Positions 22,690 through 34,299 of a DNA stretch of 64,000 bases are shown piece by piece (the first letter of the stretch is position 1; every line of letters starts with the position of its first letter). The DNA comes from Episyrphus balteatus (lineage: Eukaryota; Arthropoda; Insecta; Diptera; Syrphidae): NCBI RefSeq assembly GCF_945859705.1, contig NC_079135.1:119417551-119481550 (forward strand). The letters run 5' to 3'. Both the position numbers and the translations under genes were made by a program. The notes below the pieces were generated by a model that saw only the letters and a program-made list of their open reading frames with translations, had not been told where the DNA came from and did no database searches.

Positions 22690-23450
22690 TCTTTTTAAAT
22701 TCTGAGCTTGCAAATATTTACAGGGTCCCAACTTTAATTTTTCATGTTAATTAAATCGTATTAATTTCAAACGTCATGTTGATTATTTTTTGTAATTTCT
22801 TGACTGCTGATCATTCTAAAGACAATTGTAGGTCTTAAGAAAGTAAGGACCTCAGAAGATTTTTAAATTAATGTGAAATGGCCATTTACCCCAAAATATG
22901 GCAATTGGTTTGCCTTAAATTGTAACAATCTGGCAAGTATCACTCTTGTTTTGGGGTCCTAAAGCTTCAAAAGTATTAAGGACCTCAACAAATGCATTCC
23001 AATGCGAAGGAACCACTGTAATTAGATATGTGGGGAATAGTATGCTCAATATCAATGAAAGTTTATGAGCTTCAATTGTGGATTGGGGTCCTAAAAATTA
23101 TAAGGAAATAAAGACCTTAAGACTTTCTTAAATATGAAGTGGCATTTGTTCTCTGAAATTTGATGAATAAGCTGCCGTTAAGGGTAATACAACTGAAAAG
23201 AAGCAATTTTCGTTTGGGGTCTTAAAGATTATTCGTAGCTAGCACCCTTACTATTTTTTAGAGTCCAAAATGGCCTTTGTAACATAAAATAAGATCAAAA
23301 GTTTGCTAAATATCAATGAAAACCGATAAATATATTAAAATTGCTTTGGGGTCTTAAGGGTCCTCAAGAAAAGAAAATATTTTAGGTATGAAATGACTCT
23401 GGTTACAATAAAAAAACCCAAATTTTAATTCCGACACTCTGATAGAATGG
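22690..23450. repeat. ~131-bp satellite, array A
   Basis: TTGGGGTCYTAAA occurs at 22951, 23083, 23214 and 23346, spaced 131-132 bp, with other shared words (CAATGAAA, AAGGACCTCA, GAAATTTGATGAAT). The leading segment at 22711 (CAAATATTTACAGGGTC) recurs at 24255. Confidence 0.8.
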
Positions 23451-24250
23451 TCACTCTTTTAGAATATAAAGTAATACAGGATGCTTGGTTAACAGAGAGA
23501 GAAAAGTTATTGGCATGTAGGCAGAGCTTGACTATTGATTCTAAATCAATTTGCATGACACGATACACATATACAAGTATGCATGTAAATTATATCACTG
23601 TGATTTGCATAGTAATATACATATACCAACATAACAGAGTGTGTTTTGTATTGACAGGTGCAACCAAAACCGAGTGTTTTGGAAGCAAGAACATTGTTAA
23701 GTAGAAGATTGACAAGATTCAAAAGTTTGAAAACACCAAAGGCTTGTTTCGGCATGGTGTTGGCGTAGAACATTATTTATTAACTATGCAGTAAATGTTA
23801 TAGGGAAATTATTGTTTAGATAAGCTTGTAATTTATACTTCACCTGTTAAATAGTTTGAACATTTCTTGTAAATCATTTTCAGGTATGAATTTACAAATA
23901 TTTAAGAGGTCTTTAAGATATTTTATAAGATAAAGCTCTAGGCTATGATGATCTTCCCTAAATATGCATTTCCTGTTTAAAAAAAATCAATGAACTAACC
24001 CACAAAGTCATCGTGTTAAATGTTTTCCCTTGCTGTATTATTTTTTGTGTGAGAATCAGGAAGTTTGAGAACACTTGCAGTCAGCACAAATGAAAGTCCT
24101 GGTGACATGATTGCATTTTCTTCACGTGTTCTTCCTCCACTCTCAGTTTCTTAGATCAACCTAGTCAGATGGATTTTTTCAGGGCCGGATTGTGACAAGT
24201 CTAAAAGAAGATACAAATTTTTCCTTCATTTCTGATGACCACTTAAATTC
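23451..24250. other. Spacer between the two satellite arrays
   Basis: AT-rich sequence without the TTGGGGTC motif. No gene or transposon end recognised. Confidence 0.4.
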
Positions 24251-24254
24251 TTTT

Positions 24255-25010
24255 CAAATATTTACAGGGTCTTTACCATCATTTCTCATGGTTTAAGAGA
24301 AACGTTTATATTTCAAACGTCATGACATGAGGATAATTTTTTTTTTAATTTCTTGACTGCTGATTTCATTCTAAGGAAAAGTGTAGGTCTTAAGAGAATT
24401 ATTAGGACCTCATCATATTTTCTTTTAATGATTGATTGGCTTGTCTCAAATCCGCACAATCTGACAAGTATCACTTTTACTTTGGGGTCTTAAAACATCA
24501 TGATCAATAAAGACTTCAATAGAGGTATTTCAATGCGAAGAATCCCCTGTAATTTGAAATGTGATGAATAGTCTGCCTAAGATCAATAAAAGCTTGAAAG
24601 CATCACTCTTAGCTTGGGGTCCTAAACAAATATAAGCAATAAAGACATTTTGAAATTTCAACTTTCTTGTAATTTGGTCTTGAAATATGACAAATATACT
24701 GCCTTTAAAAACAAAATACACGACAAGAAACATATTTCGTTAAGGGTCTCAAAATTTTTTTCAAAGTTACCACAAATATATTTTTTTTAATATTAGCTTT
24801 TTGTAAAATTAAAAATTAAAACAAAAAAACTGCCTAGAATCAATGACAACTGAAATATAATAATATTGGGGTCTTAAAGATCCTAAAAGGAGTTACAAAA
24901 TATTTGAAGTGTGAAATGACCTTCATACTAAAAAATTTGTCAAAAAAAAGGGCCTCAATTGAATAAAACCTGACATAATCATTTTCGTGGTTTGGGGTGT
25001 TATCTGAAGT
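24255..25010. repeat. ~130-bp satellite, array B
   Basis: TTGGGGT cores at 24482, 24614, 24866 and 24992, plus a decayed TTAAGGGTCTC at 24740, spaced 126-132 bp. The opening 200 bp match the opening of array A (TTTCAAACGTCATG, TTTCTTGACTGCTGAT, TGTAGGTCTTAAGA), so the arrays are duplicates about 1.54 kb apart. An inverted core (AGACCCCAAAG) lies near 25198. Confidence 0.8.
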
Positions 25011-25209
25011 ATGCCACCAAAATGTTATTTGCATGGATCAAAATTTCAATTTAAAATATTCTATATTTCTTAAAATAGCAATTGATTTTTGTGAATATTT
25101 TTACCCACATCGACTGAGGTCTTAATTTATTTTGAACATTTGGACGTATGGTTTTGTCCCTTATTGCTTCAAAAACGTTTAAATTTTATGTTCCTAAGAC
25201 CCCAAAGTT

Positions 25210-26050
25210 AAAATATATTATTGGCGCCCATTAATCACTGTCCATTTCAACGTACAAGTAATCCACTACTGTCCTTATCATACATGTTCCAGTTTATGTG
25301 TCCCACTCACGTAACCACAGAGCACGGTGTTAAGTGTGACAATTTTTCACAAAGATGAAATGCATTTTCATTTTAGTCCCTCAAGTTAGTGTTTTTTTTT
25401 TTTTTGTTCTTAGATATATTTTTTCTGCTTTCCCATAAGATGCTTCCGGGAATATTATAGCAACAGTATAGAACACACACAGCATGGATGCAGGATATAA
25501 CTCAGAAAAATGCTTACACAGGATATTCTATATAATGTATAGAGGTAGATCTAGATAATACATATACAAAAGGATATGACAATGACATCGTTTATACCAT
25601 GTACATGTGAGATGCTGCTGCCACACAACCACAGATGGCAATTTGTTTTCTTTTTCAAATTAACTTAAAGGAAGATGGATTAATATTTGGATGGAATTAC
25701 TATAGTTAAAAATGAAAGATATTCCCTTAAGTAAGGACACATAAATGAAATATTATTATGATGATGATGATGTTGGTTGATTTATCATGTGAGCGATGTA
25801 GTATGACACAAAGACACATGTGTTTTGATCATAGAACAGGAGTACGTACAGCTCATAACGTAATTGATGTCGGAAAAAAATTCAACTTCCATACATTTTT
25901 ATCTGCTACAATTGAAAATAGTCTAAGGATTGACGTGAAATTCTTACAAAACGTTGAACTTCTTTCAAAAAGAGTTTCAATGTTTTTCGAAAAGGAATTA
26001 TTTATAACGGGGTACGAACTTTTTTTACTGGTAACATACTTAATAAAATG
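25210..26050. other. No gene seen
   Basis: Unique sequence with a short ATG-repeat run at 25758-25772. An open frame of 97 codons from 25758 starts in that run and shows no motif. Confidence 0.4.
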
Positions 26051-26449
26051 AGTACATAGTTAATGTACTTAGTTCAGTATTTTAAATAAGTACCTAAATA
26101 AATACTTTTTGTACTAAGTACCTACAAAATTTTATGAACTCAATTCAGACAAAATGTACTCATTAAAGAATCATATGTTTTTATAACGTACTTGTATTGA
26201 GTAAGAATTTTATATACTAAATAAGTACCTCAGGTAATGTATTATGTAGATAGTACAGTATAGTAGGTTAATATAGTCATTAATCAGTACACGTTAACTG
26301 ATCTCAGTACATAAAAGTCTTGACTCAGTGCATACAAATAATCGGTATAAAAAAAGTTGGTACTGAGTACTCTAAACTTGTACTGATTGCATAGGTTTTC
26401 GTTTTTACTAAGTATAAAGTGCTTTATTAAGTACCTACATAAAAAGGAT
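26050..26449. repeat. AAGTAC/GTACTT-rich degenerate repeat
   Basis: Words such as AAGTACCTA, GTACTTAG, CAGTACA and GTACTGA recur irregularly. It leads into the 215-bp duplication. Confidence 0.5.
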
Positions 26450-26890
26450 GTACTCAATGTATGATTACTGACGTTCACTGTACTCATTACATAAAAGTAT
26501 TTGCTGCGTAGTTAAAGTTCGCTACTAATTTCATACAAATTTAAATACATACATAAGAAATTTTATCAGTACACAGATCTGTATTCAGTACAAAATAAGA
26601 CTGTTATTTATACAGAATATATCCATCAAATTAAACAGTGCTTTATTAAGTTCATAAAATAGATGTACTCAATGTATTATTACTGACGTTCACTGTACTC
26701 ATTACATAAAAGTATTTACTGCGTAGTTAAATTTCGCTACTAATTTCATACATATTTAAATACATACATAAGAAATGTTATCAGTACACAGATCTGTATT
26801 CAGTACAAAATAAGACTGTCATTTATACAGAATATATCCATCAAATTAAACAGTGCTTTATTAAGTACATAAAATAGATGTACTCAACAT
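26450..26890. repeat. ~215-bp tandem duplication
   Basis: GTACTCAATGTATNATTACTG begins units at 26450 and 26664, and GTACTCAAC begins a third at 26880 that breaks off. The two full units are nearly identical across TTCACTGTACTCATTAC, CACAGATCTGTATTCAGTAC and CAGTGCTTTATTAAG. Confidence 0.9.
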
Positions 26891-26967
26891 TATGCTGTAC
26901 ATACACATCGTATTTTTAATGAGATCTATTATTCCTTAACATTTTACGAGGCATGTTGATACCCAAA

Positions 26968-27440
26968 TTCAATTCAATTCAATTTTATTTCGTTTACTTA
27001 ACACTGTAAGATATAATATCTTATAAGCTAGTGAGAAGCTATTATTACAAATATATAAGGATAATACAAAATAGTTAAAAAAAAATTTTTCAAAAGTAAA
27101 TTAAGTTCATTTTAAATAAAGATTAAACATTACTTGTTTGTAGGTTACTTGTCTGTTCAAACGGTTTAAGATGATAGATAATTTTTAATTTCTTTCTTCA
27201 CTTTTCGCACATCTTCGATTCTTCTGATATCGCTTCTCTTAATTTCTATGTTTTAAAAGAATCAATTGTACTAATTTTGTTCTGGCATACACAAATTTTA
27301 CTCGTTTATCAAAGATCTTACCTAATACTTTTAATTAACTTATTGAAACCCAACACTCCTCTATTAAACTTCATCTTACCTCTATCCACGTAATTTATAT
27401 TCCACGAAAATTTTGTGTTACTCCTGTCATCGTCGTCTAT
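26968..27440 (-). mobile_element. Probable 3' end of a truncated LINE
   Basis: On the minus strand a frame of about 45 codons (27440 down to the TAA at 27318-27320) encodes DDDDRSNTKFSWNINY, then VDRGKMKFNRGVLGFNKL and a final IKSIR. Basic tails of this kind end many LINE ORF2 proteins. It is followed by about 330 bp of 3' UTR-like sequence that finishes in AATAAAATTGAATTGAA, a TTGAA-repeat tail such as non-LTR elements carry. Nothing upstream of 27440 is recognisable, consistent with 5' truncation. The protein match is by eye and weak; the repeat tail is clear. Confidence 0.45.
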
Positions 27441-27449
27441 ACAAAATAA

Positions 27450-28965
27450 ATAAAAGGACTCTTATATCCTTAGTAGTTGTTGAAAAAGTTTCAACTCCCT
27501 GTTGCGCGCTTTAAAAAGTTTTTCATTTATAATGTAATATGAGAGGATATACCTGCTCCAATGAAGGATAATAAAATAATTGTTCAAGTCGATTAAATAT
27601 CCCTTTCTATAGTTTATCATTATTTGAAGTTTTTTTTTTTTTTTTTGTTTCAAACTTTTGCGTTGTATAAAACAGTGAAAGAAGACAAAACAAAAAAAAA
27701 AAATAATATCGCACGAAAAGGGATTTTTTTTATACAACCTCAACATTGTCCTTGAAATATTTTATCTCTAAAAAAAGTAAAAAAAAATCCAAACTGTGCG
27801 AAGTTGAATGAATTTATAAAGAATGGAGTAGAAAAGTGCGGTTTTGTATTTTGAGTGGAATTTATGCCACTTCTGTAACTAGGAAATTTATACAACTTGA
27901 TAAACACACATACTTGAGACAGATGAAGAGTTTTATAAAAAGGTTTTGCTGTTTTTGCCAGTTTCTAATGGAGTGGTGTGGAATTTACTTGTATGTTTAT
28001 AAACTTTTTGAATTTATCTTTGAAATTTACAGGGATCTTTTGAAGAATAAAATAAAAAATAGTTAAAAAGTTGAAACAAAGAAAAACCCAATAAGTATCC
28101 TTTCAAAAAATTTTCACAAAAGAATCGTTTAACTTTAATCCATTATTGCCAACTCAACTGAATCGGTTTAAAAAATTATGCATCATCAAAAATTCACAAA
28201 AAAAAAAATTAGGTCAAAATGATATAAAGGATTCGACCAATGGGCATTACAGTAGAGTGCTCTCATATAGCAACAAAAAAATAATAATTCAAAAACCACA
28301 CAATTCAATCTGAATTCAAACCCAAACACACACACACACTTCAATCAATAGACCTTATTTTAAATTCAAAAATTATATCCCCAAACAATACAGGCCGACA
28401 CAAACCGTCAAAATCACTTTCAAATCTCATTCCATTTCCGTTTTATTAGCCTAGGTAACCGCAAACATGTTCCGCCACAACGAATACCACGCTGTTTTGG
28501 GTTATATTTTGTATTTTGTATTTTTTTTTATTTTTTTATTTTGTAAGTTAAGCTGCCCCCAGAGTGGGTCATTTGGTAGGTAAATCGTTTACCGGAACTT
28601 ATCGCCCACATTCTCTCACTCTCTTTTTTATTTTTTGTATTTTGCTCACTCTTAAGACCCACACCAGAGAGAGGATATAAATATAAATTCCCACTGGGAA
28701 AATATTCAACTGCACACACGGTCCAATAAACAACCACCAGCTTTACCACAACATTTACCATTTCAACCGAAAAGTGTACACGTAGATTTATAAAATATAG
28801 AAAATATATAATATCCTCCCCATTGATATGTAGTTGTTACCTTCTCATTCATTAATTGGATTGGTAACGGCCGATTGAATAAATGCCGGCCGATTAAAAA
28901 CAATTTTTTTTTGTTATACCCACTGCCCTTATAGCTTTTGGTTTCAAACCTAGTGACCGATCAAT
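27450..28965. other. No gene seen
   Basis: AT-rich, with several poly-A/T runs and a (CA)n run at about 28330. 28430-28800 is less AT-rich but has no supported frame. Confidence 0.4.
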
Positions 28966-29263
28966 ACAGTGGGGTGTATTCGTAAATGGGTAAGCATAAT
29001 TTAACATTTAACTTACAACTGAAAAAGAGAACCCACAGATTATAGCTTCTATAAGGCTTCTGTAAAACATTCCTTAGATATTGTGTGTGTTTACAGTGAT
29101 TTCGAAAAGACTTCTTTAAAATGTCAATGTTTTCTTTGAGTTCAACTCTCGATGAAAATTTCATTCAATAACAACTTCGCTAAAGCTTCTTAAGATCTTT
29201 ATAAGCAATCGAAGCTTTACCGAAGTAATAATGTAACTTCTATTCTCACTCAAAAATGGGAAT

Positions 29264-30096
29264 GGATTGGGGACAAAATCCCGAAAACCGAAATCCCGAA
29301 AACCCAAAATCCCGAAAACCCCAAATCCCGAAAACCCAAAATCCCGAAAACCCAAAATCCCGAAAACCCAAAATCCCGAAAACCCAGAATCCCGAAAACC
29401 CAAAATCCCGAAAACCCAAAATCCCGAAAACCCAGAATCCCGAAAACCCAGAATCCCGAAAACCCAAAATCCCGAATGGGATCCCGAAATCCCGAAAAAT
29501 TATATAAAATGAAAAATTTGCGCAAATTTTTCATTTTATATAATTTTTCGGGATTTCGGTTTCGAAAACAATCCTAAGTGTGAAATTAAGGTGTTATTAC
29601 GTAAAAAACAATGTAAGTTTATGATTCCGTTAATATCTCTTTTTTACATGATTTCAAGTTCTTATTGTGATTTCAGCAATGCTTTGTAATGATTGAGTTA
29701 AGTTGGAAAATCGTTGAACTAAAATCAAAAGAATTATTAGTTTTAATATTTAACTTATAATAATTGTATGTTTAAATTGTTTTTAATTGGTTTTAATTTT
29801 ATGTTTCAGTTAAAATTTCAGTAAAATACAGTTTTGAAGAGTTTTTTATTTTTTCTGTTTTTTTTTTCGGGATTTTGGCCTTTCTGGATTTTGGGTTTTC
29901 GGGATTTTGGTTTTTCGGGATTCTGGGTTTTCGGGATTTTTGGGTTTTCGGGATTCTGGGTTTTCGGGATTTTGGGTTTTCGGGATTTTAGGTTTTCGGG
30001 ATTTTGGGTTTTCGGGATTTGGGGTTTTCGGGATTTAGGGTTTTCTGGATTTTGGTCTTTCTGGATTTTGGATTTCGGGATTCTGTCCGTCTCCCG
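29264..30096. mobile_element. Foldback element of 16-bp CCCGAAAACCCAAAAT units
   Basis: The left arm (29275-29480) is about 13 tandem copies of a 16-bp unit CCCGAAAACCCAAAAT. The right arm (29866-30085) is the same array inverted. ATGGGAAT flanks both sides (29256-29263, 30097-30104), an 8-bp duplication. The outer ends GGGACAAAATCCCG and CGGGATTCTGTCC are imperfect inverted repeats. The roughly 300-bp AT-rich centre has no ORF. Proline/lysine-rich open frames across the arms are artefacts of the repeat. Confidence 0.8.
29484..29559. repeat. Perfect 76-bp palindrome
   Basis: Two 38-bp arms meet with no spacer at 29521/29522 (centre TTTGCGCAAA). Every base pairs from 29484/29559 inward. It sits at the inner edge of the left foldback arm. 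Confidence 0.95.
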
Positions 30097-31001
30097 ATGG
30101 GAATAGCAAATGGGAGAAATGTCAAACCAGATATCTGAGTGGTAATCTATTTTGTAAGAATTGACTTGTAACAGGAAAGGAAATATTAAAAATCCACATC
30201 ATCACTAGAAATCAAAAGCTGGAAAATTTGGTAAAGTTATTAACGAAGCTACATTTTAGCTTCAGTTAAATTTTAAAAAGGCTGTGGAAAAAGGAAAACT
30301 ATAAACAAATTGGAAACTTTATAACAATGTCCCAATAAGGTACATAGGAAGCTTAAACGAAGCTTATCCGAAGGTTTCAGATTTGAGAGATAACTTCGGA
30401 AAAGCTAAAACAAAAAAGACCAACAAATAACTATGCTAAATTATTTAATTTCAAAACCAAAAAAAAAACAAAAACAAAATTTGGTAGTTTCGGTAAAGCT
30501 TCTATAGGTTCATTAGACAAAGCTTATCCGAAATACAAGCTTTCTTCGTTTAAGTTTCTCAAACAGTATTTAAACAACTTATAAGAAGTTGTTAAGTAAG
30601 TTTGAACTTCTATAAGCAATTAAATTCTGAAGCTAGCTCTATACAAGCTAATACCTTCGAGATTTCATTTTATAGAAGCTGTTGTTTTAGTTGAACTATC
30701 AGCATTATTTTACATTTAAAAAAATATATATGATAGTAAGAGAATTTACATATATAAATAATTTTATTATCGCAAGTGTTTGACAGTGGTCTACTGTAAA
30801 GCTAACAAGATCAAAAGTAAGGTTTTATAACATTCTTTCAAAACCATTCCAGCATTACAATTTTTTCTTTGACTTTTTCTTTTGTAAAAAAATTTCAAAA
30901 TGAGTGTGAACTATAAACTATAATAACAAGTTTTTCATCATAAAATACAACCCTAAATAATACCAATTTTTTTTCCAATTTTTCTTATTAACACCCCACT
31001 G

Positions 31002-32340
31002 TGCCCTTAATAACCGATGACGAATGACATCCAGCATCCAAAAGTCTCCACATTAAATATCGTGTGTGTAAGTGTTTTGAAATTGGTCAATAATTGCTGT
31101 TGGCGGGCAAATTCACAAGTTTTTGTTTATGTTTTGTGGGCGTCCTTCTAAAAAAAATACTAAACCAACGCCACATGGTGTCTAAAAACAAAATCATTAC
31201 CACATCCAACCAGAAGCAACAAATTGTCAATTTTTTTTTTTTTTTTTTTTGTATTTTCCTCTCAAACCAAAATTGATGGATGCCAGCCATTGCCTTGCCA
31301 TCAGTTTCCTATTCGCAATGGTCGCCCCACTGAACTCAAACCAATTGATCGAGTATAGGTTAATGACACATCCGTTTTCTGTGTTGTCGTCAAGTCGCGT
31401 CGTGTTGTTGTCGGCCATGATGGTTGTCACCATGCTACCATTGTGTTGTACGACTACGTCGGATATAATAGAAAGTATAGTGATTTGTGTGCTTAGAGAG
31501 TATAACAACAATAATATAGGGTGACGCAAATCTAAAACTAGCATTTTCCAATATTGCAAGTCGTAAAACAATTAAATGGAAAATAAAACAAACGCGAAAT
31601 GCGTTTTGTGTGGCAGACACAAAAACACAAACAAAAACAATAACCAAACAGTCGCGAGAATGGCTTAGAAACAGCGGGTGATTTGTGTGTGTGGTTAGCA
31701 GCGAGCGAGCGGTGGCAACAAGTGGCAACTATAATATTTAGTTGTTGTTTTTGTTGTTGCTGTTGTTGTTGCTGCTGATGCAGTTGTTGCAAAGCCACAT
31801 TTATATTACAATTGGTATGAAATTGAGCAATAAACTGACAACAAACTCTGGGACTGGGCAGCATGTTGTTTATGCATAGCAGATAGCAGCAATATGGTGG
31901 TTTTTTGTTTCACTGGATGATGGTAGTTTCCCATGGATTGTGGTTTAATGCACTGCAATTGAAACATCAGACACTCACAAACTTTAATTATGACATTGCC
32001 ATGTTTTTTTTTAATGGGTGAATGTAGGTATTTAAGAAGGGGTAAATTTAATTTTGTTTACAAGCTTAAAAAAATAATAAAGCTATGAAATTGAATTAAA
32101 AATTGTTGTATATTTGTTTTTTCTTCTATAAATAGAACCTATAAGAATGTTGACAATGACCTGCTTAAATTTACAAAGTTAAAAGAAGACTTAGTTAACG
32201 CGACAAAAGACTAGAGACTTCTAAAAGAGTTCAATTCTTTAAAAAGTAACAGTTAGACTTATAAAAATGTAAATCATCTAAAGCCTAAAGAGATAATTGC
32301 ACATTCATGTAGTTCGGTGAATGAAGGTTGCTCTTAAGTT
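31002..32340. other. Unique sequence, no gene supported
   Basis: 31249-31870 is relatively GC-rich. 31741-31795 is a GTT/GCT triplet run that would read as polyglutamine on the minus strand (31538-31864 is open), but it lacks splice or domain support. Could include an exon or regulatory DNA; undecided. Confidence 0.4.
31741..31795. repeat. GTT/GCT triplet repeat
   Basis: GTTGTTGTTTTTGTTGTTGC continues with GTT and GCT codon-like triplets, equivalent to CAA/CAG (opa-type) on the minus strand. Confidence 0.85.
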
Positions 32341-32370
32341 GGCCTTGTGTTAACTAAACTTGTTTTGTTA

Positions 32371-32637
32371 TGTTGTGTGGTGTTATGTTATGTTGTGCTG
32401 TGTTGTGTTGTGTGGTGTGGTGTGGTGTGGTGTGGTGTGGTGTGGTGTGGTGTGGTGTGGTGTTGTGTTGTGTTGTGTTGTGTTGTGTTGTGTTGTGTTG
32501 TGTTGTGTTGTGTTGTGTTGTGTTGTGTTGTGTTGTGTTGTGTTGTGTTGTGTTGTGTGGTGTTGTGTTGTGTTGTGTGGTGTTGTGTTGTGTGGTGTTG
32601 TGTGGTGTTGTGTGGTGTGGTGTGGTGTTGTGTGGTT
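32371..32637. repeat. Pentanucleotide array TGTGG/TGTTG
   Basis: A block of TGTGG units (about 32411-32460) is followed by TGTTG units (about 32462-32555) and then alternating mixtures to 32637. Cysteine/valine-rich frames on plus and His/Thr/Gln-rich frames on minus are artefacts. Confidence 0.97.
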
Positions 32638-32639
32638 GT

Positions 32640-34190
32640 AATATTGTTTTTTTGTGTTGTTTTGTCAAAACCTAAACTTTAAGACAGAACTTAAAAATAG
32701 TTTTCAAAATGCACAATGATACGTTCTTCGCTAAGAATTGAAAACTTATCAGATAATCATTGGATTTGAACCACCGGATATGAAGCTAGAGTCCTGATTT
32801 ATGTTGTATAAGATTACTGAACTATATTTACATAACTAATATGTTGTTTCGATGCAAATATACTGACCTATAACAAAACAAACCAGATTCTTAATAATTC
32901 ATAAAGTACCTGAATGTGTTTAATTAAAATGTTTTCCATACGTAAATGACATGATTGATGAATGAAAGGAGGAATGGATGGATGGATAAATGCAATTCAA
33001 CTTCATCAATGACATCAATTACCACAATTCTCTATAATCACGACTAATTAATTTGCAATACACAAATGTCCATTATTATAACTCAATGTGTTTGTGTGTG
33101 TGTTTTTGTTTATACAAAACCACCAAATTTAATGCAACATAAACATATTATTCGCCCTCAAAAACCATCTTTGCAAAGTCTTCTTAATGTCATCCCATAA
33201 AGCTTCCGATTTTAAATTAGGTACCCCCCTCAAAAACTCTTCCACCCTCAATCTTCTTATACAAATTATACAAAGTCTGTTTTTGGGGAGAAACAACGCC
33301 CCCTTAACAGTGTTTAATGTCATTTCATTACACATTGTATAATTACAACAGCTGTGCCGCCTCTAATTACCCATTCATCTATCAAAACCACACTCTCTCG
33401 TGTAATTTCTTGTTTTTGCATGAATTTGTGGATAGGTACACAGGTAACAGGGACACATGCAATGTGTGGTGTCTTTGTTTTTAAAAAAATGTTATTTTAC
33501 CAACATTCCCTCCATGGATTTTCTTCAAAAAAGAAGCAATCAGCGAATAAAAAAAAAAACGCATTTAATTAGTTTTACGTAATAAAATGCAAGTAACCAT
33601 TTAATTGGTTTCGTATAGGTATACACTTTATAAAGAAACAACCTTCAGTCTTTAATTAAAATTTGATATTTTTACCCATAGTCGTATAAAGAAATTATTG
33701 CTATGCTTCCTTCCCACACACACATTCACATTTTTTAATTAACCTAAAAACCCTGATTAGCCAAATGGTCACTATACTGGGTATATAATTTCAAAACCAC
33801 AATGTCGTAGCCTTATAATATAAGGTAAAGACTAAAGAACCTAACATAAACCTCAGGTAATATAACACAACAAAAACAACAACAACAAAAATACGAAATT
33901 GAAGAAGAAGGCTAAGTTAATGCCTATACACAAACTTTGAAACTATGTATGTTTATAAGTAGTAAGTTGGTAGTTTTATGTTTGCAGAAGAAAGATAAGG
34001 TGAATTTCACCAAGTTGGTTCTAGTTTGGAAGACATTATATGCCTCCTTTCTTGATTTACGTATCTATGACCAAATATGACCGGTTTTCTAGCTGAAAAA
34101 AACTCAGGCTTTTTAAATAAAAAAAGGTCACTCATACGCCCCAGTGGCTGTCTAAGTTTAAATTTTGAGAAAGAAAAAAATCGGCGCATG
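32640..34190. other. No gene seen
   Basis: AT-rich sequence with a (TG)n run near 33090. Short frames lack support. Confidence 0.4.
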
Positions 34191-34194
34191 GACA

Positions 34195-34296
34195 TAAGTT
34201 CCGGGACTTATATGTCCCAATTTATTAAGTCAAAAGTCTTGAATCGAATTTGGGGATTATGTCCCACTCTATTAAGACATAAGTCCTGAAGTTTTG
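34195..34296. repeat. GGGACTTATGTCCC-type inverted words
   Basis: GGACATAAGTTCC, GGGACTTATATGTCCC, GGGGATTATGTCCC and AGACATAAGTCC occur within 100 bp. Related GGAACTTATGTCCCGGGG lies at 37141-37158 across the Tc1-type element, so these may be flanks of a larger split repeat. Confidence 0.4.
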
Positions 34297-34299
34297 ACG

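Larger units (their letters stand above)
28970..31001. mobile_element. TIR element with GAAGCTT-rich ends, hosting a foldback element
   Basis: The left end CAGTGGGGTGTATTCG and right end TTAACACCCCACTG are inverted over 11 bp. Both flanking zones (28980-29240 and 30230-30690) repeat AGCTTCTATAAG/CGAAGCTT words. The left neighbour is TA but the right one is TG, so the duplication is unclear. The same end occurs at 37757. The centre is occupied by the foldback element at 29264-30096. Confidence 0.55.

Noticed and set aside
29256..30106. Several overlapping Pro/Lys-rich and Phe/Gly-rich open frames
   Set aside because: They are produced by the 16-bp tandem unit, open in most frames.
31538..31864. 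Polyglutamine-containing minus-strand frame
   Set aside because: A triplet run alone is not evidence of a gene; the rest shows no domain or splice support.
32347..32682. Cys/Val-rich and His/Thr-rich long frames
   Set aside because: Direct translation of a pentanucleotide array in all frames.
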